NCBI RefSeq assembly: GCF_009936215.1 | Contig: NZ_AP019551.1 | Location: forward strand, 372,001-436,000 | DNA length: 64,000 nt | Origin: Athalassotoga saccharophila | Lineage (GTDB): Bacteria > Thermotogota > Thermotogae > Mesoaciditogales > Mesoaciditogaceae | Direction of reading: 5' to 3' | Shown: positions 33,164 to 41,792 of the stretch, piece after piece | How positions within the stretch are numbered: position 1 is the stretch's first letter | Layout: every line of letters starts with the position of its first letter | Position numbers and translations under genes: made by a program | Notes under the pieces: generated by a model | Database searches by the model: none | What the model saw: the letters and a program-made list of their open reading frames with translations, nothing else | What the model was told of the DNA's origin: nothing

Positions 33164-33960
33164 AGAGGATATCGACATCCCTTGTGAGCATAATAATAGT
33201 CTTGATCATATTCTTTCCGGTCTTTGTTATATTTGAATGGGCCTTCAGCACGATATGGTACGGCACATCGCTCTTTCCAACCCAGTTAGGTTTTAGATCA
33301 TTCGTTCAGGTTATCCAAGCAGGGCTTGGCAAAAGTTTAATCTTGAGTTTTACCATAGCGCCTCTTGTGGTGCTTTTCTCAGCAATCATAAGTATACCGG
33401 CAGCGTATATAATAGGAACAAAGGACATAAAATCAAAAAGGTTGATAGAAAATCTTTTTCTAATACCCCTAATCGTGCCTCCAATCGTGAGTGGAATAGG
33501 GATACTTTCTATTTACACACAACTCGGATTGATAGGAAATTACATGGCCATAGTCTTAGTTCACATGATAGGCGCAACACCTTACATGTTCAGAAGCGTT
33601 GAGGCGTCCTTTGAATCGATAGATCCATCTATTGAGGAGGCTGCAAGAGTGCTTGGAGCAACGAGATTAAGAACTATATTGAAGATATACCTTCCCCTTG
33701 TCACACCCGGATTACTTTCGGGATCAGTTTTTGCATTTTCGTGGTCTTTGAATGAATTCCTCTTAACATTACTTTTGGGTCTTCCGAATATAGTTACACT
33801 TCCAGTCTTTCTTTACAGGTATGTCGGAGGTTATTATATCTCTCCCGGTCCTGCATCGGCAATAAGCGTCTTTTTGATAGTTCCTTCTCTGTTCATAGTG
33901 TATTTGATGGAAAAATACATAAAGAGTGAATACGTGGCCGGAGCGGGCATAAAAGGATAA
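33160..33960 (+). CDS. ABC importer permease 2 (PotC-like)
   Basis: A 266-residue permease with six helices; EAA loop SIEEAARVLGATRLRTILKIYLP (about 165-187). Partner of permease 1; the ATPase gene follows after 10 bases with GGAGG in the gap. The membrane pair plus ATPase belongs to the spermidine/putrescine/iron-type ABC class. Confidence 0.9.
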   Translation: MKRISTSLVSIIIVLIIFFPVFVIFEWAFSTIWYGTSLFPTQLGFRSFVQVIQAGLGKSLILSFTIAPLVVLFSAIISIPAAYIIGTKDIKSKRLIENLFLIPLIVPPIVSGIGILSIYTQLGLIGNYMAIVLVHMIGATPYMFRSVEASFESIDPSIEEAARVLGATRLRTILKIYLPLVTPGLLSGSVFAFSWSLNEFLLTLLLGLPNIVTLPVFLYRYVGGYYISPGPASAISVFLIVPSLFIVYLMEKYIKSEYVAGAGIKG

Positions 33961-33970
33961 GGAGGATAAG

Positions 33971-35023
33971 ATGTCTACGATTTTAATTAAAAATCTAAAA
34001 AAATATTATGGAAAGGTTTTGGCCTCTTCCATAGAAGCGCTTGAGATAAAAGATGGAGAATTCTTCACTCTTCTCGGACCGTCCGGATGCGGAAAAACCA
34101 CAACTCTAAGAATGATAGCCGGTCTGATCTCTCCCGACGAAGGAAAGATATTGATAGACGGAAAAGACATAACGAATTTTCCACCGGAAAGAAGAAATTT
34201 AACGATGGTATTTCAAAATTTCGCGCTATTTCCACATATGAACGTATTTGACAATGTTGCCTTCGGATTGAGAATGAGACATATGACAGAGAAAGAGATA
34301 AATATCAGGGTAATGGAAATGCTAAAAATGCTGAGAATAGAAGAACTGGCCAACAGACGTATAGAACAAATTTCTGGAGGCCAACAGCAAAGGGTTGGAG
34401 TTGCCCGGGCAATAGCACCACATCCATCGGTGGTGCTCTTTGACGAACCACTTTCAAATTTAGACGCAAAACTAAGAGAAGAGGTAAGATACGAACTTAA
34501 AGAATTGCAAAGAAAAGTCAATATAACGGCAGTTTACGTAACACACGATCAGGCAGAGGCCATGACTTTATCTGACAGGATCGCGATAATGCAGGCTGGA
34601 ATTATAATTCAGATAGGAAATCCAAAAGAAGTTTACTTTACGCCCGCGAATGCCTTCGTTGCCTCATTTATAGGAGGAACGAACTTCATAGATGGAGATG
34701 TAGAAAAAGAAATTTCACAGGATAGGGTACTTTTCAGATCAAATGATGGTCTCTTGATAGAGGCAAGGAAAGGCATGATAAACAATTACGATTCTAAAGT
34801 GCTACTCGTAAGACCCGAGGCCGTGGAGTTAAGAAGGTCAAGCGAAAATGGCATAAAAGGCACTATAGAATCCAAGTTGTACCTCGGTGGAAGTCTCGAA
34901 TACAGAATAAGAATAGGAAAGAATTCCACCCTAAAAACCTTTTCTCCTTCTGTCAATGACGTGGGAGATGTGAATTCGAACGTAACGGTCGTCATAAAAG
35001 ATGCCGTGGTTATAAAAAGGTGA
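33971..35023 (+). CDS. ABC importer ATPase (PotA-like)
   Basis: A 350-residue ATPase. Walker A GPSGCGKTT (about 36-44), Q-loop VFQNFALFPH, signature SGGQQQRVGVARAI, Walker B VVLFDEP, H-loop VYVTHDQAEAM. The C-terminal 110 residues form the TOBE regulatory domain (LLVRPEAVEL). Completes the importer with binding protein 29475 and the two permeases. Confidence 0.95.
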   Translation: MSTILIKNLKKYYGKVLASSIEALEIKDGEFFTLLGPSGCGKTTTLRMIAGLISPDEGKILIDGKDITNFPPERRNLTMVFQNFALFPHMNVFDNVAFGLRMRHMTEKEINIRVMEMLKMLRIEELANRRIEQISGGQQQRVGVARAIAPHPSVVLFDEPLSNLDAKLREEVRYELKELQRKVNITAVYVTHDQAEAMTLSDRIAIMQAGIIIQIGNPKEVYFTPANAFVASFIGGTNFIDGDVEKEISQDRVLFRSNDGLLIEARKGMINNYDSKVLLVRPEAVELRRSSENGIKGTIESKLYLGGSLEYRIRIGKNSTLKTFSPSVNDVGDVNSNVTVVIKDAVVIKR

Positions 35024-35027
35024 CATG

Positions 35028-35067
35028 CTCCCACCACTTATAGAAGTGGGAGAATTCTTGCTTAAAA
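35028..35067 (+). repeat. Solitary IS200/IS605-type end hairpin (copy 2)
   Basis: CTCCC-ACC-ACTT-ATAG-AAGT-GGGAG: two stems of 5 and 4 bp with the 3-base ACC bulge, the same plan as CCCC-ACC-ACCT-TTAG-AGGT-GGGG at the left end of the IscB element, and 18 bases identical to 6473-6490. It lies in the 49-base gap between the ABC ATPase gene and the convergent msrBA. There is no T-tract on either strand, so it is not an ordinary terminator. Confidence 0.6.
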
Positions 35068-35072
35068 AGACG

Positions 35073-35933
35073 TTAAAAAACCTCTCTTCTGAAATGGCAG
35101 TAAGGAACTTTGCCAGTTTTTTCGTAGTAATTCTGGTGATAATCTTCGGCTAACCAGAAATCAGAGGCCCTTTTTATCTGTGTGGCGACTATCCGTCCCT
35201 TTTGAATGAGAGACTTTTTTACCGATTCGGCAATCTGTCTCTGTTCTTCGTTCGTATAAAAGATAACGCTTTTGTACTGTTCGCCGATGTCGGGACCCTG
35301 ACCATCGAATTGAGAAAAGTCGTGAATTTCGAAAAAAAACTTTACAAGGTCTTCGTAACTGACAGACGTATTGTCGTATATAATCTCGACCGTCTCGTAA
35401 TGTCCTGTTATGCCGGTGCAAACCTGATCGTACGACGGATTTTTTACCTTTCCACCCATGTATCCAACGCGTGTATCAAGCACTCCTTTGTACTTTTTAA
35501 ACATGTATTCAGATCCCCAAAAGCATCCCGCGGCAAAGAATGCTCTATTTCTTCTAACCTTTTCTCTTTCTGGCACAAATTCCATCGATACCGAATTAAC
35601 GCAATGCCTTACATTTTTCGGTGTATATCCCTCACCTTCAAAGACGTGTCCGAGATGGGCACCACAATAAGCGCAAGTTATTTCAATTCTTTTTCCGTCT
35701 GCATCCAATTGCCTTTTTACGGCGCCGGGTATTTCTTCATCGAAACTCGGCCATCCACAATCAGATTTGAATTTACTTTTTGACTCGTAAAGCGGTAATC
35801 CACATCTTCTACAGATATACGTGCCTTTTTCGTAAAAATCATCATATTTTCCGGTAAAAGGCCTTTCCGTTCCCTTTTTTATTATCACGAATTCCTCATA
35901 AGGATTCAATTCATTCAAAAGTTCTTTTTTCAT
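35073..35933 (-). CDS. Bifunctional methionine sulfoxide reductase, MsrB-MsrA order
   Basis: A 286-residue fusion that repairs both R- and S-methionine sulfoxide. MsrB comes first: zinc pairs CRRC (about 36-39) and CAYC, catalytic RHCVNSVSMEF (about 109-119). MsrA follows: catalytic GCFWG (about 136-140), then GYMGG, GHYETVEI and EDYHQNYY. The reverse A-B order is more familiar from Neisseria and streptococci; the B-A order is less common. AGGAGG ribosome site. No signal peptide, so cytoplasmic. Confidence 0.95.
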   Translation of the reverse strand: MKKELLNELNPYEEFVIIKKGTERPFTGKYDDFYEKGTYICRRCGLPLYESKSKFKSDCGWPSFDEEIPGAVKRQLDADGKRIEITCAYCGAHLGHVFEGEGYTPKNVRHCVNSVSMEFVPEREKVRRNRAFFAAGCFWGSEYMFKKYKGVLDTRVGYMGGKVKNPSYDQVCTGITGHYETVEIIYDNTSVSYEDLVKFFFEIHDFSQFDGQGPDIGEQYKSVIFYTNEEQRQIAESVKKSLIQKGRIVATQIKRASDFWLAEDYHQNYYEKTGKVPYCHFRREVF

Positions 35934-35978
35934 GAAAACCTCCTGCTAATAATTATCAATTTTATTATATCACAATCG

Positions 35979-36012
35979 GAATAAAATAAAAATTCCGGCC
36001 ACAGCCGGAATT

Positions 36013-36013
<1 letters not shown>
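35979..36013 (-). terminator. Terminator of tRNA-Pro
   Basis: AAATTCCGGC-CACA-GCCGGAATTT (35990-36013), a 10-bp perfect stem; on the minus strand it is followed by TTTATTTTATT. It begins at the CCA end of the tRNA. Confidence 0.85.
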
Positions 36014-36087
<74 letters not shown>

Positions 36088-36098
36088 AGTACTTAAAA

Positions 36099-36127
36099 AG
36101 TATACCACAAGATCTTTGCTAATACAA
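36099..36127 (-). promoter_or_regulatory. Promoter of tRNA-Pro
   Basis: Minus strand TTGTAT (36127-36122), 17 bases, TATACT (36104-36099), 11 bases before the tRNA. Confidence 0.75.
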
Positions 36128-36141
36128 GAGGTACGGCACTA

Positions 36142-36579
36142 TCAAAATTCGTAGTAAAAGCCAAAATTGGTTCCTATGACAAATGCTCCCAAACTCATAA
36201 GGGATGTGTTTAAAGAAACAGTCTGTCTAAACAAAAACGGCATATTTTGTACCTTCAAATGCTCAATAAGGGATCCTCCAACTCCAAATCCAAAGTTTGT
36301 AACGTAGCCGCTTGTCAGATAAAACAAAGAAGTCCATCCGTACTTGACGTTGAAATTATTGGTACTGTAAAGATTGCCAAGTACATTGGTAAAATTCAAT
36401 CCTATGTCCGTCTCTCCAAAGTAACTCTGCAAAGATCCACCTATTATCGCGTGAGGTGTATCAATTCCACCGCCTATTCCCAAGAATCCAGAATTTGTTT
36501 CCAGACCGACAAAGAAGTTTTGTGCAAAAGCCAAAGGAACCAACAAGACAAGAACAAGCATGAAAATCCAAAATTTCAT
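36142..36579 (-). CDS. Small exported beta-barrel-like protein
   Basis: A 145-residue protein with a clear signal peptide (FWIFMLVLVLLVPLAFA, cleavage after residue 19). The mature part alternates hydrophobic and polar residues with many Gly, and ends in Phe (FGFYYEF), the usual end of outer-membrane barrels. I infer a small barrel of the outer envelope (toga) but recognise no named family. ATG follows AAGGGGAGATGATCTGGA. Confidence 0.6.
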   Translation of the reverse strand: MKFWIFMLVLVLLVPLAFAQNFFVGLETNSGFLGIGGGIDTPHAIIGGSLQSYFGETDIGLNFTNVLGNLYSTNNFNVKYGWTSLFYLTSGYVTNFGFGVGGSLIEHLKVQNMPFLFRQTVSLNTSLMSLGAFVIGTNFGFYYEF

Positions 36580-36668
36580 TCCAGATCATCTCCCCTTACA
36601 TAAAATGAATAAGACCAGTAAAAAAGATGGACCCCAAGGGATATATGATCAACTATAATCTACGATGA

Positions 36669-37226
36669 TTATTGCTGGTTCTGTATAATTTGCTGATAAG
36701 TTACGGGTCCCAATTTTGGACAGAGAGGGGTTCCGAGTTTATCGTCCATCGGCATAAAGTACAAAAATGAATCATCTGAAAATGCTTGCTTAGCCGTTAT
36801 GTAATAATTAGATTCTGAAATTGGAATTACGCATAGCCACAAATTATAATCATTGTATTTCCCGATCATTTGACTCGTTAAGGATACGTATTTTCGAACA
36901 CCTGATTTGACAACAATTACAGGTGTCTCCTGGCCTTTTAATCCAACAATTACGTACATATCAGGATTGTAATTCAATTTAAATAGAACATCGGCAAAAT
37001 GCTGAAGGGTATTATCAGAATTGTAAGTTAACATTTCACCTAAAAATGTCAAAGTAATTGGTTTGGCCGCCACTCCAAGAACGACAGATCCATCGGTGGC
37101 CTTCAAAGTTAACTGTTCAAAAATATAATTCTGAGCATTAGCAAAATCATTCTGTGAAATGTAATCTGCAAATATAAGCCCAGCAAACGCACCTGTTATT
37201 AAGAGAAAAAGCAATATCTTCCTCAT
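36669..37226 (-). CDS. Exported protein of unknown function
   Basis: A 185-residue protein with a signal peptide (ILLFLLITGAFAGLIFA). The mature part is mixed alpha/beta with two Cys (LWLC, LCPKLG) and no motif I know. It lies between the barrel-like gene and murJ, in the same direction. An envelope role is only suggested. Confidence 0.6.
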   Translation of the reverse strand: MRKILLFLLITGAFAGLIFADYISQNDFANAQNYIFEQLTLKATDGSVVLGVAAKPITLTFLGEMLTYNSDNTLQHFADVLFKLNYNPDMYVIVGLKGQETPVIVVKSGVRKYVSLTSQMIGKYNDYNLWLCVIPISESNYYITAKQAFSDDSFLYFMPMDDKLGTPLCPKLGPVTYQQIIQNQQ

Positions 37227-37342
37227 TCTTATACCTCCCTAAAAGTTAGGAATTCCATTTCGATTTTAATTATTCTAACACTTTTTCGAATTTAATAAAA
37301 GACGGTGCACACTTAACCTGGCCGATAATTCATTCTTGGACA

Positions 37343-38833
37343 TTATCTGATTAATCTTTTTATCACCATTCTTATCTCATTTCTTCCAAAGAAAAATAAA
37401 AGCATCAAAAACACAAAGGTCGCAATTATATCCTTCGGTAAAGCACTTAATCTTGAAAGGTAAAATACGATCACGTAAATCACAGAGGTCAAGACAGGCA
37501 AAATCGTTTTTATCGAAAAAAATCCGCTCATTCCGGATACACCAAGATCGTATATCATCAAAAACAAAAGTAAAAATGAGACTATACTTGAAGAAGCCGC
37601 TATGCCTGCCTGTTTTAGAGGAATCATCAATATCCAGTCGAGATAAGCATTCAAAAAGATCATGGGAACGCTTATCAAAGTCAGTCTTAACGTTTGCTTT
37701 TTAGAGATGTATATATTTGCAAGGATGCCTGTAAGTGGAACGGTTATTATCATGGGTGAATAGGCAACGAGAGTGGAGGCAGTCATAAGGGTTGAATCGG
37801 CCGTAAAGGCTCCCCTTTGGTATATTATCTTTACTATTAAATCGGCGCAAACGATGGTAAAAGCCGTTATCGGGGCAAGAATCTTTATCATAGACTCGAA
37901 GATAGCACGGGTTTGAGATACGATTGCATTTCCGTTGAAATTGATCGCGTTCTCGGAGAGACTGGTCAAGGAAGTCGTGAGAATTCCGGAAGTTATGATC
38001 CCGTTTATCATCCCAACTATCGTAAAAGAATAGTTCAAAGATGAAATACTGCCAACTTCAAGACCGCTTGCGAAGGCTCTATCCACAACGCCGTTTATCG
38101 TTGCAACTGAAGAGGAGAGCAAAAGTGGAATGGCAAGATAAAAGGTATGCTTTATCTTTCCGCGATCAAATCCAAATGGAATCTTTCCCCATATCTTTCT
38201 TCCGTAAAGATACGCCGTAAGGCCTATCGCTCCAGTTCCAAACTCGAGAGAGAGGGCATAAGATCCTTCCTTGAGAAATGGATAAAACAAAAGCATGGCA
38301 GGTATCAAAAAAAGATTTGCCGAAAATTGGGCTACCGAATATTGAAAAAACATTCTTTCGGCTCTCAAAAAAGATCCGAAAAGATTTGACCACCCATTTA
38401 ACAGTGGAAGAAGAGAATAAATTCTAAGATAATTTTCTGCCATCCTGAATTCTTCTCCCTTAAAGGTGGGAGCAAAGATACGAATGTAAAAGGATGGGAA
38501 AATCGCAAGAGTTATTCCGAATAAGACGAGAAAGATAGATGTGAAGGTAATAAGAGATCTTGCGTATTCTCTGTGATGGTTGTGCCTTTTCTCTTCTATG
38601 TAAATTGGTACGGCCATAGAGGCAAAGGCACCGGCTATTATTCCGGCGACTATATCCGTAGGTCCCAAAGCCACGATGACGGCGTCGTAACCTCCACTCG
38701 TTCCAAAAAGCATGCCGGCAAGCATCTGCCTTACAAAGCCAAGTAACTTCGATCCGGCAACAAAGAGAGTTATCCATACTGTACCGCTTATTATATCCTG
38801 TGAAGAGATCTTTTCATCGTTCGTTTTTAACAC
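37343..38833 (-). CDS. murJ: Lipid II flippase MurJ
   Basis: About 496 residues and 13-14 membrane helices, MurJ/MviN superfamily: SKLLGFVRQMLAGMLFGTS near the N-terminus, PIYIEEKR and later FGAG-like and YQRGAF (IIYQRGAFTADST) match the family. A longer frame reaches a TTG at 38869, but a promoter (TTGGAA-16-TATACT) covers that point. GTG 38833 is therefore the likely start. MurJ moves lipid II across the inner membrane and complements the mur genes found 2 kb away on the other strand. Confidence 0.88.
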   Translation of the reverse strand: MLKTNDEKISSQDIISGTVWITLFVAGSKLLGFVRQMLAGMLFGTSGGYDAVIVALGPTDIVAGIIAGAFASMAVPIYIEEKRHNHHREYARSLITFTSIFLVLFGITLAIFPSFYIRIFAPTFKGEEFRMAENYLRIYSLLPLLNGWSNLFGSFLRAERMFFQYSVAQFSANLFLIPAMLLFYPFLKEGSYALSLEFGTGAIGLTAYLYGRKIWGKIPFGFDRGKIKHTFYLAIPLLLSSSVATINGVVDRAFASGLEVGSISSLNYSFTIVGMINGIITSGILTTSLTSLSENAINFNGNAIVSQTRAIFESMIKILAPITAFTIVCADLIVKIIYQRGAFTADSTLMTASTLVAYSPMIITVPLTGILANIYISKKQTLRLTLISVPMIFLNAYLDWILMIPLKQAGIAASSSIVSFLLLFLMIYDLGVSGMSGFFSIKTILPVLTSVIYVIVFYLSRLSALPKDIIATFVFLMLLFFFGRNEIRMVIKRLIR

Positions 38834-38855
38834 CCTATTTTGCAGAATTCGATCA

Positions 38856-38883
38856 AGTATACCAAACAAAATTCAAATTCCAA
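38856..38883 (-). promoter_or_regulatory. Promoter of murJ
   Basis: Minus strand TTGGAA (38883-38878), 16 bases, TATACT (38861-38856) with a TG one base before it. The -10 box lies over the upstream in-frame TTG codon, which places the start codon downstream at the GTG. Confidence 0.55.
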
Positions 38884-39010
38884 ATCGATTCGATAGACAG
38901 GTACGTAGCGCGTGATCCGTAATCAGAAAAACTCTTCACTTATAACTATTCACTTATTGAGATAATCGGCTTTTAAAGCGAATTCAGTATACATTATATT
39001 TACAAATTAG

Positions 39011-39019
39011 TGTTATAAT
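39011..39019 (+). promoter_or_regulatory. Extended -10 promoter of eno and the mur cluster
   Basis: TGTTATAAT (39011-39019), a perfect extended -10 box, 33 bases before the enolase ATG. The -35 region is poor. Confidence 0.6.
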
Positions 39020-39051
39020 TAACTTTGAATTGTTTAAAGGAGGTTTTGAAG

Positions 39052-40338
39052 ATGCATACCGATATAATCGATGTAAAGGCAATGGAAATTCTCGATTCGA
39101 GAGGGAATCCAACCGTTGAGGTCGATGTGCTTTTGGAAGATGGCACAACTGGCACGGCCATGGTTCCATCTGGGGCATCAACTGGAAAACATGAAGCCCT
39201 TGAATTGAGAGATGGTGGAAAGAGATACGATGGCAAAGGCGTAGAAAAAGCCGTCGAGAATGTTAACGAAAAGATAGCACCAAGAGTTGTAGGCTTAAAT
39301 GTTTTCGATCAGGCATATGTCGATAAAACAATGTTAGAACTTGATGGAACATCCAATAAATCTTCCCTTGGCGCAAATGCGATTTTAGGAGTTTCAATGG
39401 CAGTCGCTCGCGCCGCCGCAAATGCCCTTTACATGGATCTTTACGAATACCTTGGAGGACCCAACGCAAAGACCTTACCAGTTCCCATGATGAATGTTAT
39501 AAATGGTGGAAAACACGCAGATAGCGGTCTTGATATACAGGAATTCTTGATAGTCCCTGCCGGTGCACCAACTTTTAAAGAGGCTTTAAGATACGGCGCC
39601 GAGACTTTCCAAGCGCTGAAAGCGATCCTAAAGTCCATGAAGATGGTAACATCCGTTGGTGACGAAGGAGGGTTCGCACCGAAGTTGGGATCAAATGAAG
39701 AGGCGATAGAGGTAATAGTGCAGGCCATAGAAAAGGCTGGATATAAGCCGGGAAAAGACATATACGTGGCCATTGACTCTGCACCTGATTCTTTCTACGA
39801 TGAAACAAAGAAAAAGTATCACTTTGGTGGAAAGGATATAACGACGGACGAATTGCTCGATTTCTACAAGAAGATAGTAGATAAGTATCCGATAATCTCG
39901 ATAGAGGATCCATTCTACGAGGAAGATTGGGATGGCTTTGTTAAAATAACGAAAGAACTTGGCAAAAAGATCCAAATCATCGGTGATGATTTGTACGTCA
40001 CAAATGTGAACAGATTGAAGACCGGTATAGAGAAAAAGGCAACAAATTCTATTCTCATAAAACTAAATCAAATAGGGACCGTTACCGAGACTCTCGATAC
40101 CATAGAGTATGCAAAGACTCACGGCTTTACATGCGTGGTTTCTCACAGATCTGGAGAGACAGAAGACACATTCATAGCAGATCTTTCGGTCGGAATAAAC
40201 ACGGGCCTTATAAAAACTGGATCTCTTTCGAGAAGCGAAAGAATCGCAAAGTACAACAGACTTCTTAAGATAGAGTCAAAACTCGGATCTGTAGGTCTTT
40301 ACAGGGGATTAAGCGCATTTTACTCGATCGGAAGATGA
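39052..40338 (+). CDS. eno: Enolase
   Basis: A 428-residue enolase (2-phosphoglycerate to PEP) starting at ATG 39052 after AAGGAGG. Substrate loop [16 protein letters not shown], metal ligands in [24 protein letters not shown] and GDDLYVTN, catalytic Lys in [10 protein letters not shown] and the HRSGETED loop are all present. Linked to murE by a 4-base overlap (ATGA), an unusual coupling of glycolysis and wall synthesis. Confidence 0.98.
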   Translation: MHTDIIDVKAMEILDSRGNPTVEVDVLLEDGTTGTAMVPSGASTGKHEALELRDGGKRYDGKGVEKAVENVNEKIAPRVVGLNVFDQAYVDKTMLELDGTSNKSSLGANAILGVSMAVARAAANALYMDLYEYLGGPNAKTLPVPMMNVINGGKHADSGLDIQEFLIVPAGAPTFKEALRYGAETFQALKAILKSMKMVTSVGDEGGFAPKLGSNEEAIEVIVQAIEKAGYKPGKDIYVAIDSAPDSFYDETKKKYHFGGKDITTDELLDFYKKIVDKYPIISIEDPFYEEDWDGFVKITKELGKKIQIIGDDLYVTNVNRLKTGIEKKATNSILIKLNQIGTVTETLDTIEYAKTHGFTCVVSHRSGETEDTFIADLSVGINTGLIKTGSLSRSERIAKYNRLLKIESKLGSVGLYRGLSAFYSIGR

Positions 40339-41792
40339 AGTTCTCAGATATAATAGGATTACTTTCGAAGAATGACCTCGTCGTAGGTCATTCTTTGTCG
40401 TATGATCCAGAAATAAATGAATTTTGTGAAGATTCAAGAAAAACCGTTGAAGGATCTCTTTTTGTATGCATAAAAGGATCAAAATTCGACTCCCACACCG
40501 TGGCGAATGAAACGAAGGCCGTAGCCTTTGTCTGCCAGTATGAAATAAAAACTTCAAGACCTTATGCCATCGTAAATGATATAAGACGGGCCATATCTTT
40601 GATTGCCTATAATTTCTACGGCCCATTTAACGATATGAAATTCTTCGCCGTGACCGGTACAAAGGGAAAAACAACTTGCGCAACTCTCTTTAGCGAAATA
40701 GTAAAGGCTTACGGCGATGGATGTGCCATGATGACAACCGTTGTGAACTCAACGCCTAAATTCTTTGAACTTTCAGATCATACGACCCAGTCACCGATAT
40801 ACTTTGCAAAACTCTTGCAAAGGGCAAAGATTGAAGGGGCAAAATTCGTCTCTCTCGAGGCTTCTTCTCAAGGTCTTGAAATGAAGAGGCTCGATGGTCT
40901 TTTATTTGATAGAATAGCCTTTTTAAATCTTACGCGAGATCACTTTGACACCCATCTTAATTTTGAAAATTATTTCGAGGCTAAAGCGCACCTTATAGAC
41001 CTTGTAAAGCCTGACGGAATTGCGTTTATAAATTTAGATGCTGGCAAATGGGCAAGATTGTACGCTCAGCGCGCCGCCGAGAAAGGAATTAAAGTAATAA
41101 CTTACGGGAAAAAAGCAGACGTGATCTTCAAGATAAAGAAATCAGACGATAACGGTACAAAATTTCTTCTAAACGTTGATGGAGAGAATGTGGAATTTGA
41201 AACTCCTATAATAGGAGATTTCATGATCTACGATCTTGTCCCTTCGATTCTTTCTGCGGTATCATTTGGAATTGGCATTGATTTGATAAAAGACGTGGTT
41301 AAAAAATTCAGAGGAGTTGAAGGAAGACTTGAAAGGTATCACGGATACGGATACGATTTCTACATAGATTATGCCCACACGCCAGCGGCTCTTGAGGCCG
41401 TGCTCAAGTTCGTTAAAAAATTGACAAAGGGCCGTCTTATTCTTGTCTTTGGTGCAGGTGGAGATGCTGACAGGGGAAAAAGGCCTTTGATGGGATCTAT
41501 GGCACAAAAATACGCCGATCTTATCTTTCTGACCAATGACAATCCAAAATCCGAAGATCCGATGAAGATAATAAGCGAAGTTATGAATGGGATATCAGAA
41601 AGAGAAAAACTTCGAGTGATTCCGGACAGAAGAATGGCAATAGAGATGGCCCTAAAGGAATGGAAAGATGGTGACAAGTTGGTAATTGCCGGAAAGGGCC
41701 ATGAAAGAGTTCAGATCTTCAATGGTTACGAGGTGCCTTTCAAAGATAAGGAGGTAGCATTCGATATTTTGAAAGGAATGGGACTCATTTGA
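40335..41792 (+). CDS. murE: UDP-MurNAc-tripeptide synthetase MurE
   Basis: A 485-residue Mur ligase. ATP loop GTKGKTT (about 112-118), [34 protein letters not shown] and [12 protein letters not shown]. The amino-acid-selecting motif reads DNPKSEDP: classic DAP ligases have DNPR, so the Arg that holds DAP is Lys here. The third residue of the peptide (DAP, Lys or other) cannot be called. Confidence 0.93.
   Translation: MKFSDIIGLLSKNDLVVGHSLSYDPEINEFCEDSRKTVEGSLFVCIKGSKFDSHTVANETKAVAFVCQYEIKTSRPYAIVNDIRRAISLIAYNFYGPFNDMKFFAVTGTKGKTTCATLFSEIVKAYGDGCAMMTTVVNSTPKFFELSDHTTQSPIYFAKLLQRAKIEGAKFVSLEASSQGLEMKRLDGLLFDRIAFLNLTRDHFDTHLNFENYFEAKAHLIDLVKPDGIAFINLDAGKWARLYAQRAAEKGIKVITYGKKADVIFKIKKSDDNGTKFLLNVDGENVEFETPIIGDFMIYDLVPSILSAVSFGIGIDLIKDVVKKFRGVEGRLERYHGYGYDFYIDYAHTPAALEAVLKFVKKLTKGRLILVFGAGGDADRGKRPLMGSMAQKYADLIFLTNDNPKSEDPMKIISEVMNGISEREKLRVIPDRRMAIEMALKEWKDGDKLVIAGKGHERVQIFNGYEVPFKDKEVAFDILKGMGLI

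Noticed and set aside
35028-35067. Hairpin read as an ordinary terminator of the ABC operon
   Set aside because: No T-run on either strand, and a near-identical copy at 6473 is not behind an operon. Element-end relic explains it better.
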